Below are positions 1 through 6,942 of a DNA stretch of 9,236 nucleotides, piece by piece. The notes beneath the pieces were generated by a model. That model was not told the DNA's origin. It did no database searches and saw nothing but the letters and a program-made list of their open reading frames with translations. Each line of letters opens with the position of its first letter. The first letter of the stretch is position 1. The DNA lies in assembly GCA_964471755.1 (NCBI GenBank), contig CAYYJM010000254.1:1-9236 (forward strand), written 5' to 3'. This DNA is from CAYYJM01 sp964471755. GTDB taxonomy: Bacteria > Planctomycetota > Planctomycetia > Gemmatales > Gemmataceae. The position numbers and the translations under genes were made by a program.

Positions 1-5
1 CCCAA

Positions 6-35
6 CCCCTCTCCCCGGAGTACCGGGGCGAGGGG
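6..35 (-). terminator. GC-rich hairpin after mcsB, possible terminator
   Basis: CCCCTC (6-11) pairs with GAGGGG (30-35) and CCCCGG (13-18) with CCGGGG (23-28). There is one mismatch (12/29) and an AGTA loop. It lies 16 bases past the mcsB stop codon in the direction of transcription. No T-run follows on the minus strand, so it is either a weak or Rho-assisted terminator or a dispersed GC-rich palindrome. Confidence 0.4.
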
Positions 36-51
36 CTTTCCGTGCAGCCTC

Positions 52-381
52 TCAGTTCGGATGGGCTCCACCGTCGCGGAGGCGCGAACGAAGGTAGCGG
101 GCCCGGGCGGCGTTGCGTTCCTCGCCGTCCAGGGTCGAGCCGATCAGTTTTTGCAGATGAGCCGGTTGCGTGTGGATGAATAGTTCGTTGACGGTATTGA
201 TGGACAGATCCTCGATCAGGCCAAGGTGGATGCCCAGGCGGACGAAGGAGAGCAGTTCCATCGTCTCCTCGGAGGTCATCATCGTGGCGGAGCAGAGGGT
301 GCCATAGGCGCGGGAGACGCGGTCCTGCAAACCCTGCCGGTTGTCGCGGAGCCAGCTGGCCCGGGCGGTGCGTTCGTAGCC
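52..381 (-). CDS. mcsB: Protein arginine kinase McsB, C-terminal fragment
   Basis: This is the last 109 residues of an ATP:guanido phosphotransferase-type protein arginine kinase; the start is lost in the adjacent run of Ns. McsB phosphorylates arginines on proteins and, in Gram-positive bacteria, marks them for ClpCP degradation. I recognise the family tail: LQDRVSRAYG, then TSEETMELLSFVRLGIHLG, then NELFIHTQPAHLQKL (fragment residues 65-79), then an arginine-rich end. The HTQPAHLQ block and the preceding helix are characteristic. The phosphoarginine-binding motif RDxxRA is present as RNAARA (residues 89-94), with Asp replaced by Asn. The catalytic guanido-kinase core, about 250 residues, is absent. 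The frame happens to run on into lptE through the Ns, but the two parts belong to unrelated families, so they must not be read as one protein. The usual partner gene mcsA is not visible and could lie in the gap. Confidence 0.85.
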   Translation of the reverse strand, partial: GYERTARASWLRDNRQGLQDRVSRAYGTLCSATMMTSEETMELLSFVRLGIHLGLIEDLSINTVNELFIHTQPAHLQKLIGSTLDGEERNAARARYLRSRLRDGGAHPN

Positions 382-391
382 NNNNNNNNNN
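382..391. other. Assembly gap (10 N)
   Basis: Ten undetermined bases. The left side encodes the end of McsB and the right side the middle of LptE, so the true distance is probably much more than 10 bp. The missing parts are about 20-30 LptE residues, roughly 250 McsB residues and perhaps mcsA. Ten Ns looks like a placeholder rather than a measured length. Confidence 0.95.
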
Positions 392-1044
392 GCGGTCGTG
401 ATTGATTCGCCGAGTTCGGGATGGAACGTCGCCGTCGAAACGATCACGACGGGCGCACTGGGCGGAGCAGCCGGAGCCGGCCGTGCCTCGATGGCCGGCC
501 CCACCGTCGAGGGTTCGAGACTATCCTGGATGACCGGCGAAGGGAACGCGGGCGATCCGGGAGCAAGTACGCCGGGCAAAGCCGGCCCACCGGGGCCGGG
601 CAGATCCAGCGGCACCGGTTCGCCGGGTCGTCGCTGCCGACGGGACAGGATTTCGCCGCTGCGCAGATCCTTCCAGGTCAGGCTGACTGTCAGGGCCGCC
701 TCCTCCGCGCGGGGACTGTTGTTCGGGTTGATCAGCATCTGGGTACGCGTGAAACTCGTGATCTGGCCGACCAGTTCGGTATCGGCCTCCGCCCTGTTGG
801 AGGTGATCCGGTAGGGTGTTCGCGTGTGGAGCGCATTCTGGATGGCCTTGTGCAGCTCGAATTCCATGCCGCGGTAGAACGTCCGGTTCCCGAAGATGGG
901 CATGTAGACGGTGCGGATGTTGGTATCGTAGTTGGGTCGAGTCGTGTAGCCCAGCAGGGTGAGGTGCCCATCGCTGGTGCAGGCCGGCGCGAGCAGGGCC
1001 AGGCTCGCCAGCAGCAGCAGTCCCGTCCGGGTGTTCCGGGCCAT
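392..1044 (-). CDS. lptE: LptE-like LPS-assembly lipoprotein, C-terminus missing
   Basis: LptE is the outer-membrane lipoprotein that plugs LptD and helps insert lipopolysaccharide. The start is the ATG at 1042-1044, preceded by GGAGGAGG eight bases earlier; the frame is open further upstream, but that part is inverted-repeat sequence. The protein begins with a lipoprotein signal (LLLLASLALLAPAC, Cys22). The planctomycete LptE signature follows: LLGYTTRPNYD (30-40), TVYMPIFGNRTFYRGMEFEL (45-64), ADTELVGQI (87-95) and the strand LTVSLTWKDLRSGEIL (118-133). A Pro/Ala/Gly-rich stretch at about 140-200 precedes the final conserved PELGESITT. The codon at the edge of the gap is GCN, so Ala218 follows. 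About 20-30 residues are then expected but lost. The lipobox APAC lacks the usual Leu at -3. It sits 109 bp downstream of the TPR lipoprotein gene on the same strand. Confidence 0.85.
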
Positions 1045-1067
1045 GGTCGCCTCCTCCACAAGTCCAG

Positions 1068-1143
1068 GGCGAGCGTGGGGCGTCAGCCCCATGATCTTCT
1101 CTCCGGATGAAGACACGCATGGGGCTGACGCCCCACGCTCGCC
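1068..1143. repeat. 26-bp perfect inverted repeat with 24-base spacer
   Basis: The left arm 1068-1093 and right arm 1118-1143 are exact reverse complements over 26 bp. Each arm contains a smaller imperfect palindrome, GGGGCGTCAGCCCC or its complement. Inside the spacer, TCTTC (1095-1099) can pair with GAAGA (1109-1113), so almost the whole element folds. It fills most of the gap between the TPR gene stop and the lptE start. It resembles REP/BIME-type dispersed palindromes. It could also act as an mRNA stabiliser or attenuator between the two genes, because the RNA hairpin would end 23 bases before the lptE start codon. Confidence 0.9.
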
Positions 1144-1153
1144 TTTGTCCTCG

Positions 1154-2461
1154 TCACTTCCGCCGGGGTGGCGGAGCCTGTTCCATTCCGGGCGTCGGCG
1201 TCGGAGCGGGCGCGTCGCCGGCAATCGGTGGTGGCGGCGTCAGGGTGCCGCCACGGGCCTCGACCTGAGCGCGGATCTGTTCGACGCGCTCGGCCGCCTG
1301 AGCGGCGTACGGCGTGCCCTTGTAGGTCGTCTTGACCATCTCGAAGTAGAAGTAGGCCGCCCCGAGTTTCCCCTGGCGCTGGTAGAAGTCGGCCTGCTTG
1401 AAGTCCTTGTCCGCCTGCTGAAACGTGATGACAGCCCGCTGTCGTTCAAGGATCTCGCGTTTCTCGGCCAACTCCGGGTAGTTCGCCAGGGCCGAGTCGA
1501 TCAGCTTGCGTGCCTCGGCAGCCTTACGGCCATCGTAGCTCGAGCCGCCCGTACTCATGTGCTTGGACACGATGGCCAGCTCCAGGGCCTGGGCCGCCAG
1601 CGGACTGTTCGGATGCCGCTCGTGAATCTGCGTGAAATAGTAGTCCGCCTCCTTGTAGTTCTCGTTGAAGTATTTCACGCTGCCACACAGAAACAGCGCC
1701 TTGTCGGCCAGTGGCCCGTTGATGTCGTTGAGCCGAACCTGCTCCAGCTTTTGCAGAGCGTGCCCCTCGCGGTCCATGAACGGCTTGGTCTTGTCCCAGC
1801 TGAGGAAGCGTGGATCGACCCACCAGCGCTTGCCGTCACGCCACTCTCGAACTTCCTTCATCCGCTCGCGGGTGTCGTCGAGCCAGTAGTTGGCGATGTC
1901 GTACAGATGCTGGACGGCCTGCTCGCGGTAGAGCGTCGCCGGGAATTTGTTCATCAGTGCCACATAGGTGTCAGCCGCCGAGGGATAGCGGCCCTGGAGG
2001 CGGTAGCACTCCGCCTCGTAGTAGCTGGCGTCCTCGGCGATGTTCGGCGGGATGCGTTCGCGTTGGGCCAGGTAGCCGAACAGGCGACCGGCCTCGTTGT
2101 ACTTGCCCTGACGGAAGAGTTCCTGGGCTCCGGCCAGCATGCCCTTGTAGGTGTTGGACGCCGGCACGGCGCTCGCCTTCAGGCCGTCCGGCCCCAGCGT
2201 GAACGACTCGGTCGGCGGCTCGACCTGAATCGAGGCGATGTTCATGCGCTCCCAGAACTTCAGATACTCCGCGAGGGTACGATTCTCGGCTTCGGCCTCG
2301 GTGTAGGGCACAGGCTCCGGGCCGGTCTTGGCCCGAACGCAGTCGGTGGTGGCCAGGGGACCGCCGGACGTGGACGAGCAACCGCTCAGGAGCAGAGCCC
2401 CGACCGCGCACGTCGCCAGGCACCACCCCCATCGGGCCGATTGGCGAGCGATTCCTGTCAT
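1154..2461 (-). CDS. BamD-like tetratricopeptide outer-membrane lipoprotein
   Basis: A 435-residue secreted lipoprotein. The signal peptide ends in the lipobox LSGC (25-28). Helical TPR-type repeats follow at about 105-175 (GMLAGAQELFRQGKYNEAGRLF; then EAECYRLQGRYPSAADTYVAL), 250-300 (KALFLCGSVKYFNENYKEADYYFTQIHERHPNSPLAAQA) and 345-400 (ADFYQRQGKLGAAYFYFEMV, TPYAAQAAERVEQI). The tail (407-435) is rich in Pro and Ala. The tripartite spacing and the YKGTPYAAQA segment are like BamD, which scaffolds the BAM complex for outer-membrane protein insertion. However, at 435 residues it is much longer than typical BamD (about 245), so a planctomycete-specific scaffold remains possible. The ATG at 2459-2461 overlaps the recO TGA as ATGA. 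A Shine-Dalgarno site (GAGAGGAG) lies within the end of recO, pointing to translational coupling. lptE follows. Confidence 0.8.
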   Translation of the reverse strand: MTGIARQSARWGWCLATCAVGALLLSGCSSTSGGPLATTDCVRAKTGPEPVPYTEAEAENRTLAEYLKFWERMNIASIQVEPPTESFTLGPDGLKASAVPASNTYKGMLAGAQELFRQGKYNEAGRLFGYLAQRERIPPNIAEDASYYEAECYRLQGRYPSAADTYVALMNKFPATLYREQAVQHLYDIANYWLDDTRERMKEVREWRDGKRWWVDPRFLSWDKTKPFMDREGHALQKLEQVRLNDINGPLADKALFLCGSVKYFNENYKEADYYFTQIHERHPNSPLAAQALELAIVSKHMSTGGSSYDGRKAAEARKLIDSALANYPELAEKREILERQRAVITFQQADKDFKQADFYQRQGKLGAAYFYFEMVKTTYKGTPYAAQAAERVEQIRAQVEARGGTLTPPPPIAGDAPAPTPTPGMEQAPPPRRK

Positions 2462-3207
2462 GACCTTGGCTCCTCTCCGTGCCGTTGCAGGAACGCCAGC
2501 GACCGTGGTCGACGTCCCAGGTGGTAGCAGACGTACTGCTCCAGCACCGGCCGAACCTCCCCCTGCAACCCCTCATCCCACACCAGGCTCTCGTTCCCCA
2601 GCTTGCGCAGAGCCTGCCAGGCTACCCGCGATAGTGGCCGACGCTCACGATGCGCCGCCCGGCAGACGGCACAGATCACGCCGCCGGCCGCGCAACTGAA
2701 CGCCAGCTCCTCCGACGCCCCGAGGGCCGCCCCGCAGCCGGCGCACTCCTCCAGGATCGGCTGGACCCCCAGCTCGCACAGCCAGGCGAACTCGAACTGC
2801 GCCAGCCGCTGCCCGACCGGGACGCCATCGCCCAGGCTGCGCAGGGTCAGTACGGCCGCGTCGAACAGGGCCGGATGCGGATCGTGTTCCTCCGTCCCGT
2901 CCGCGAGCAACTCGGCGAGATAGCACGCGCCGTAGAAGGCCCGCAAGTTCGTCCGCAGCCGGGGGAAGACCTCCACCACCCGCGCCTCGGTCAGCAGGTC
3001 GAGACCGCCCGTCGGTTTGTGGAGCAGGACGATACTGCAATGCGTCAGTAAATCAAGGGCACTTTCAAAGGACGAGCGCAGTCGTCGTCCGCCCTTGGCC
3101 AGGGCACGCACCTTGCCCTGTTCGCGCGTCCAGAGCGTGGCGATCCGACTCGACTCGCTCCAGTCGGTCGTTCGCAGGACCAGGGCCTCGGCCCGTTCCA
3201 TCGGCAT
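2458..3207 (-). CDS. recO: DNA repair protein RecO
   Basis: RecO anneals single strands and, with RecR, loads RecA during gap repair. The 249-residue length is typical of the family. The N-terminal OB-fold domain (1-80) carries AEALVLRTTDWSESSRIATL, the GKVRALAKGGRR loop (31-42) and the SSFESALDLLTHC segment. A helical domain follows (YGACYLAELLADGTEEHDPHPALF). The zinc-binding cysteines are C155/C158 (CAGC), C172 and C179/C182 (CAVC). The ATG at 3205-3207 was chosen because MPMERAEALVLR matches the family N-terminus and GGGAG lies about 9 bases upstream; the frame is open further upstream through non-coding sequence. The next gene begins inside its stop codon. A small hairpin sits just before the ribosome site. 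Confidence 0.93.
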   Translation of the reverse strand: MPMERAEALVLRTTDWSESSRIATLWTREQGKVRALAKGGRRLRSSFESALDLLTHCSIVLLHKPTGGLDLLTEARVVEVFPRLRTNLRAFYGACYLAELLADGTEEHDPHPALFDAAVLTLRSLGDGVPVGQRLAQFEFAWLCELGVQPILEECAGCGAALGASEELAFSCAAGGVICAVCRAAHRERRPLSRVAWQALRKLGNESLVWDEGLQGEVRPVLEQYVCYHLGRRPRSLAFLQRHGEEPRS

Positions 3208-3218
3208 GGCGGTCTCCC

Positions 3219-3237
3219 GGGGTTGTGGAACAACCCC
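3219..3237 (-). promoter_or_regulatory. Hairpin in the recO leader
   Basis: GGGGTTG (3219-3225) pairs perfectly with CAACCCC (3231-3237) around a five-base loop. It ends 11 bases before the recO start and its base abuts the Shine-Dalgarno bases, so folding could affect ribosome access. There is no further evidence for a regulatory role. Confidence 0.35.
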
Positions 3238-3335
3238 ATCGTAGGCCGTCAGGGCCGGGCAGTGCAACGTCCAGTCCAGCGCGGGCAGGGGCGCTGAGTC
3301 GGGTCGCGTTGTTTCGTTCGGAGTGGGTTTTCCGG

Positions 3336-3446
3336 GTAGGTCCGCCGAGCCGAGGCGGACCAGGCTGGCACAGGGTGTTGGCTTGCGAAATAGGGGTGAA
3401 GCCTGCACCCGTGGCCAGCCAGTACCGCTCGGCTCGCGGCACCTAC
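3336..3446. repeat. MITE-like long imperfect inverted repeat
   Basis: The ends 3336-3352 and 3430-3446 are inverted copies matching at 14 of 17 positions. Further pairs nest inside: GGCTGGC (3363-3369) with GCCAGCC (3414-3420), GGGTG (3373-3377) with CACCC (3406-3410), and GGCTT (3380-3384) with AAGCC (3399-3403). The 111 bp therefore fold into one long arm. A strong local hairpin, GGTCCGCC (3339-3346) with GGCGGACC (3354-3361), competes at the left end. The near-identical direct repeats TTTCCGGGTA (3329-3338) and TTTCTGGGTA (3447-3456) lie at the two ends, like a target-site duplication. It has no coding capacity. The features fit a decayed non-autonomous mobile element or a dispersed palindromic repeat between the exported-protein gene and recO. 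Confidence 0.6.
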
Positions 3447-3462
3447 TTTCTGGGTAAATTCG

Positions 3463-3482
3463 CTCGGTGATCGGCCACCGAG
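3463..3482 (-). terminator. Hairpin after the exported-protein gene, possible terminator
   Basis: CTCGGTG (3463-3469) pairs perfectly with CACCGAG (3476-3482) around a six-base loop. It lies five bases after the stop codon of the exported-protein gene. On the minus strand it is followed by CGAATTTACCC, a short T-run only, so intrinsic termination would be modest. Confidence 0.45.
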
Positions 3483-3487
3483 GGAGT

Positions 3488-4057
3488 TCAAGGCTTCTTC
3501 GGAACCACAGGCGAAGGCACCGGGACGGGATTGACCACCGTACCCGGGCCAGGTGGCTGCCTCGGGTACAGCATCTGGGGCGGGGCAACGATCACCAGCA
3601 CGTCATCCTTCACGGTCGATAAGTAGAACGGATCGACCGGCCCACTCGGTGACACGAGTACCGGCGTATCTTTCTCCAGGAGCCTGGCAAGCTTGTCCGC
3701 GGACACAGGCTTGCCAGCCGCATCGCTGATGGACACGGACTTGTCGGCGGCATCCACTGCTACCTCACGCCAGCCATGCCCCTTCATGAAAGTGTAGGGA
3801 ATCTTCTTGGTGACGGTCTCGACGACCTGCTTGCCGCCCACGGTCCTCGTGATTGACTCGCAGACCGTTCGATAACCCGTCGTCGGTGCCACGACAAGAA
3901 GCTTCAGGGTGATGGACACCTTGCCGTCTCTGGTCGCAGCCCTGGCGTAGGCCGTTTGCGGTGGCGTTGCCATCACCGGGGGCTTCGGCACCTCAGCGTA
4001 CCCGAAAGGTGCCGCCGCGAGCAGCAACACGGCGAGGTAGGCGGAAACAGACTTCAT
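3488..4057 (-). CDS. Small exported protein of unknown function
   Basis: A 189-residue protein with a clear Sec signal peptide (MKSVSAYLAVLLLAAAPFGYA, predicted cleavage after Ala21). The mature part begins with a proline-rich linker. A beta-strand-rich region carries TVCESITRTV and a VPYTF-like motif (IPYTF). Then come VSISDAAGKPVSADKLARLLEKDTPVLVS and PVDPFYLSTVKDDVLVIVAPP, followed by a C-terminal proline-rich tail. There is one cysteine in the mature part and no membrane segment. The general style, an alternating-strand core followed by a residue block on setting a value and closing in a hydrophobic strand plus Pro tail, is what I associate with planctomycete periplasmic proteins, but I cannot name a function. 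GAGGAAC precedes the ATG at a suitable distance. It lies 48 bp after the kinase stop and may be co-transcribed with it. Confidence 0.8.
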   Translation of the reverse strand: MKSVSAYLAVLLLAAAPFGYAEVPKPPVMATPPQTAYARAATRDGKVSITLKLLVVAPTTGYRTVCESITRTVGGKQVVETVTKKIPYTFMKGHGWREVAVDAADKSVSISDAAGKPVSADKLARLLEKDTPVLVSPSGPVDPFYLSTVKDDVLVIVAPPQMLYPRQPPGPGTVVNPVPVPSPVVPKKP

Positions 4058-4105
4058 GAACAGTTCCTCGAAAGGGGGAAGGGGGACAAAAGCCAGTTTC
4101 TCACG

Positions 4106-6817
4106 TCATTCGTCTGGCAGTTCGATCAGGCTAAGGTCGTCGAACCACGCGGTTCCGGATGCCGTGGCGGCGAAGTAGCCGAGGCGGGGGGCGAGTTCGA
4201 CGGCGGTCAGCTCGCCGGAGTTGAAGACGACCGCGTAATAGGTCCAGTCGTTCGTTCCCCCCAGGTCGGCCGTCTTTCGTTGGTGTCCGCCCCACATGTA
4301 CAACAAGGCTCCGCCTGTGCGGTTGTGAGCCTCGCACACCACGTCGCTGGTCTTGATCCAGCCGGAGAAGAGGTAGCGCGTGTTCCGTTTGACGTTCACG
4401 ACCTGGATCAACCGCACATCATCATCGGGATCGTTGGTGATGCGCAAGACCTCCTCGCCGTCGTGGCCCTTGTCTGTCGCGATCTGGGCACACTCCTGTT
4501 TCATTCGCCAGGACTCGAACTTCCAGTCCGTCAGGCCGGCCTCGAAGGAGCCGTTCTTGAGCAGGTTCTCCTTCTTCCGATCCGGCGTCAGATACTCCGG
4601 GGCGAGGTAGGCCAGTTCTTTCGGATCAATCTTCCGTGGAAACACGTCGTCCGGCGTTGTATTCGTGCCGTCGAGGACGAGGACTTCGACCTTCTGCAGG
4701 ACCATCGGGTTGTTGTCGTCTGAACGGAGGGCGATCGTGCCCTCGGTGTAATCCAGGTCGCGGGCCGAGATGACTCGCTCGCCGTTGACGTAGACGGCGA
4801 GTTCGTCCTCGTACACCGACAGGGCGTACTCGAGCAGAATCGTCGTGAACCGCTGCATTGTCCCTCGGAGTGTCTTGAGCTGTCCGAACGCCCCCTTCGA
4901 CAGGCTGTAGGGCGGCCAGTCCACACGCCGGTCGTGGTGACAGAAGCGGACGTGATACCCGTCGGCATTGCCCGGTTGCAATCGGGCCGCCATGAACAGG
5001 CTCGCGGGGCGGACCATGACGACCCGAACGATGTAGTTCTTCCCGGTGAATTTGGGAGAAAAGGTCGCTCCCGCTCCTCGCAGGATGAGACTGCCGTTCT
5101 CGAAGCGAACCGTCTGGCCTGGTGCGTTCAGGACGTTCATCGTCTCGCCTTCGATCAGTTCCTCGGCTGAACGGATCAACGGCCTCCATACGGGCTTCGG
5201 TGTCAGCGGCGGTGACGGCGTGATGTCCTTCACCTTGATGCTGGGGCTCCGTCCACCGGTCACGGTCAGGAGCAAGCGTTTGACGATCTCCTTGCCGCGC
5301 TTCACCACCAGCACGTGTTCACCCGGTGTCAGCTCGACCGGCTGGGCCAGTTGCTCGGCGCTGATCGACTCCTCGTCCAGAAAGAAGCTCAACGTCCGGT
5401 CGGCCAGATCGACGTCGGTCAGTTCGATCGTCACCTTGACCCTGTCGCTTCGCGTGAAGAAGACGATCCCCGCAATGGCCGTCAGTCCGCCGACGAGCAG
5501 GAGGGCGAGCCCGGCGAAGATCCACCGCGGCGTGCGTGATTTCGCCGCAGCGGCCTCGACTGCGGCGGCCGTCTCCTCCCGGGCCGTCTTCTGCTGCTCG
5601 GTGAGCGCCGCGAACACCTCCTCGATCTTGCGGGCGCTCGACGCCTCGGCGTCGGCCTCCTTCCCCGGCGTCGTTTCGACGGCGCGAGCGGTCTCCGCGA
5701 CCGGGCCGGTCGGCCGGCGCAGGTAGGCGTCGAGTACCGACGCGAACTCACGCATGGACGCGAATCGCCGGGCCGGATCCTTGGCCAGCGCCTTCAGGCA
5801 GGCGGCCTCCAGCGTCGAGTCGAGGCCTGGTCGGCGTTGTGATGGCGGCTCCGCCTCGACGAGCAGGATCTGCGAAATGACCTCGTGGGCGGTGCCGATG
5901 AACGGCCGCGAGCCGGTGAGCAGTTCGTAGAGGATGACGCCGAGCGAGAAGACGTCCGCTTCCGGGCCGACGTCCTTCGATCCGCCGCGGGCCTGCTCCG
6001 GCGACATGTACGCCGGCGTGCCCATGACGACGCCGCTGCGCGTGTCGCGGGCCGTGCCATCGGCGACCGGCCGACGAGCCAGGCCGAAGTCCATCACGAC
6101 AAGGTCCTTCCGCTCCTTGTCGAACATGACGTTCGCCGGCTTCAGATCGCGGTGGACGACTCCCTTGCGGTGGGCCGCCTCCAGGGCCAGGGCGAGTTTA
6201 CGGACGATGATTGCCGCCTGCTTCTCGGCCATCGGCTCCTTGCGAGCGCGAATCACGTCGGCGAGGGACTGGCCCGGGACGAGGGCCATGACGATGTACG
6301 GCACGCCGTCTTGCTCGCCGACCTCGTGGACCTGGCAGATGTTCGGATGCGAGATGGTCGCCGCCGCCTTCGCCTCCTTGACGAATCGGTCATGGTCCTC
6401 CGGCGTGCGAACCGCCTCCGCCAGCGGCACCTTGACGGCCACTTCGCGGTCGAGGGTCGGGTCGTAGGCCCGGTAGACGCGGCCGAAGGCCCCGGTGCCG
6501 AGGACGGCCCGGACCTCAAATCGGCCGATCCGCGTCGGAATGACGGACCCGTCGCCGGCGTATTCGATCGTCGGGCCGGGCCGAGCCGGGCTGGATCTGC
6601 CCGATGACCGTGACGTGTCACCGGACGGGACGCCGGCCCGCAGCTCGGCCTCGACGGCGAGCAGGGCGGGCCGCAGCGCCTCACGATCGGTCTCAGGCAC
6701 GGCGGCGAGGTAGGCATCGACGCTCGGTCTGCGACCGGCTCGCCACTCGGCCTCGAACCGGTCGCAGGCAGCGTCCACCCGTTCGGCGATTGAAAGAGAC
6801 AGATCGGCGGGAATCAT
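4106..6817 (-). CDS. Transmembrane Ser/Thr protein kinase with PEGA-like, LamG/DUF1080-like and CenC-type outer domains
   Basis: A 903-residue Hanks-type kinase. A helical N-terminal segment (1-62) typical of planctomycete kinases precedes the kinase domain (about 100-365). This has the glycine loop GTGAFGRVY (107-115), the lysine in VAVK (129), Glu148, HRDLKPAN (222-229), DFG (243-245) and GTPAYMSPEQ (266-275). All catalytic residues are present, so it should be active. A charged helix (395-426) and one membrane span (about 432-454) follow. Outside are a PEGA-like strand domain (458-522), a concanavalin/LamG- or DUF1080-like domain (about 545-716, with GYHVRF and YEDELAVYVNGERVI) and a galactose-binding jelly roll of the CenC/CBM type (about 750-898, NLLKNGSFEAGLTDW to WFDDLSLIEL). 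The ATG at 6815-6817 has GGAAG 7 bases upstream; upstream codons to 7120 overlap another gene. The outer part probably senses a carbohydrate-like ligand (inference). Confidence 0.93.
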   Translation of the reverse strand: MIPADLSLSIAERVDAACDRFEAEWRAGRRPSVDAYLAAVPETDREALRPALLAVEAELRAGVPSGDTSRSSGRSSPARPGPTIEYAGDGSVIPTRIGRFEVRAVLGTGAFGRVYRAYDPTLDREVAVKVPLAEAVRTPEDHDRFVKEAKAAATISHPNICQVHEVGEQDGVPYIVMALVPGQSLADVIRARKEPMAEKQAAIIVRKLALALEAAHRKGVVHRDLKPANVMFDKERKDLVVMDFGLARRPVADGTARDTRSGVVMGTPAYMSPEQARGGSKDVGPEADVFSLGVILYELLTGSRPFIGTAHEVISQILLVEAEPPSQRRPGLDSTLEAACLKALAKDPARRFASMREFASVLDAYLRRPTGPVAETARAVETTPGKEADAEASSARKIEEVFAALTEQQKTAREETAAAVEAAAAKSRTPRWIFAGLALLLVGGLTAIAGIVFFTRSDRVKVTIELTDVDLADRTLSFFLDEESISAEQLAQPVELTPGEHVLVVKRGKEIVKRLLLTVTGGRSPSIKVKDITPSPPLTPKPVWRPLIRSAEELIEGETMNVLNAPGQTVRFENGSLILRGAGATFSPKFTGKNYIVRVVMVRPASLFMAARLQPGNADGYHVRFCHHDRRVDWPPYSLSKGAFGQLKTLRGTMQRFTTILLEYALSVYEDELAVYVNGERVISARDLDYTEGTIALRSDDNNPMVLQKVEVLVLDGTNTTPDDVFPRKIDPKELAYLAPEYLTPDRKKENLLKNGSFEAGLTDWKFESWRMKQECAQIATDKGHDGEEVLRITNDPDDDVRLIQVVNVKRNTRYLFSGWIKTSDVVCEAHNRTGGALLYMWGGHQRKTADLGGTNDWTYYAVVFNSGELTAVELAPRLGYFAATASGTAWFDDLSLIELPDE

Positions 6818-6942
6818 GGCATCACTTCCGGGAGTGGGAAAACCCCGGCGGCCGTGGGCGATCGGTCGTCGGGAAGCAGGGCACGACTGACTTCGTGAGG
6901 ATCGGGGATCGCGTCGCCGCCGTTCGCTACTCGCTCGGTGCC

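Noticed and set aside
1045..1224. N-terminal extension of lptE
   Set aside because: The extra 60 codons run through the inverted repeat and into the TPR gene's end. The ATG at 1044 has an excellent ribosome site and is followed by a signal peptide.
959..2527. Long plus-strand open frame of 522 codons
   Set aside because: It lies opposite the TPR lipoprotein gene and beyond both its ends. The minus-strand product has a lipobox signal and TPR repeats, while this product has no recognisable domain. Long antisense frames are normal at this GC content.
3208..3588. N-terminal extension of recO
   Set aside because: It would cross the MITE-like repeat and overlap the exported-protein gene. Conserved RecO sequence begins at the 3207 start.
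4380..5726. Several plus-strand open frames opposite the kinase
   Set aside because: They are shadows of a minus-strand gene whose catalytic and domain motifs are complete along its length.
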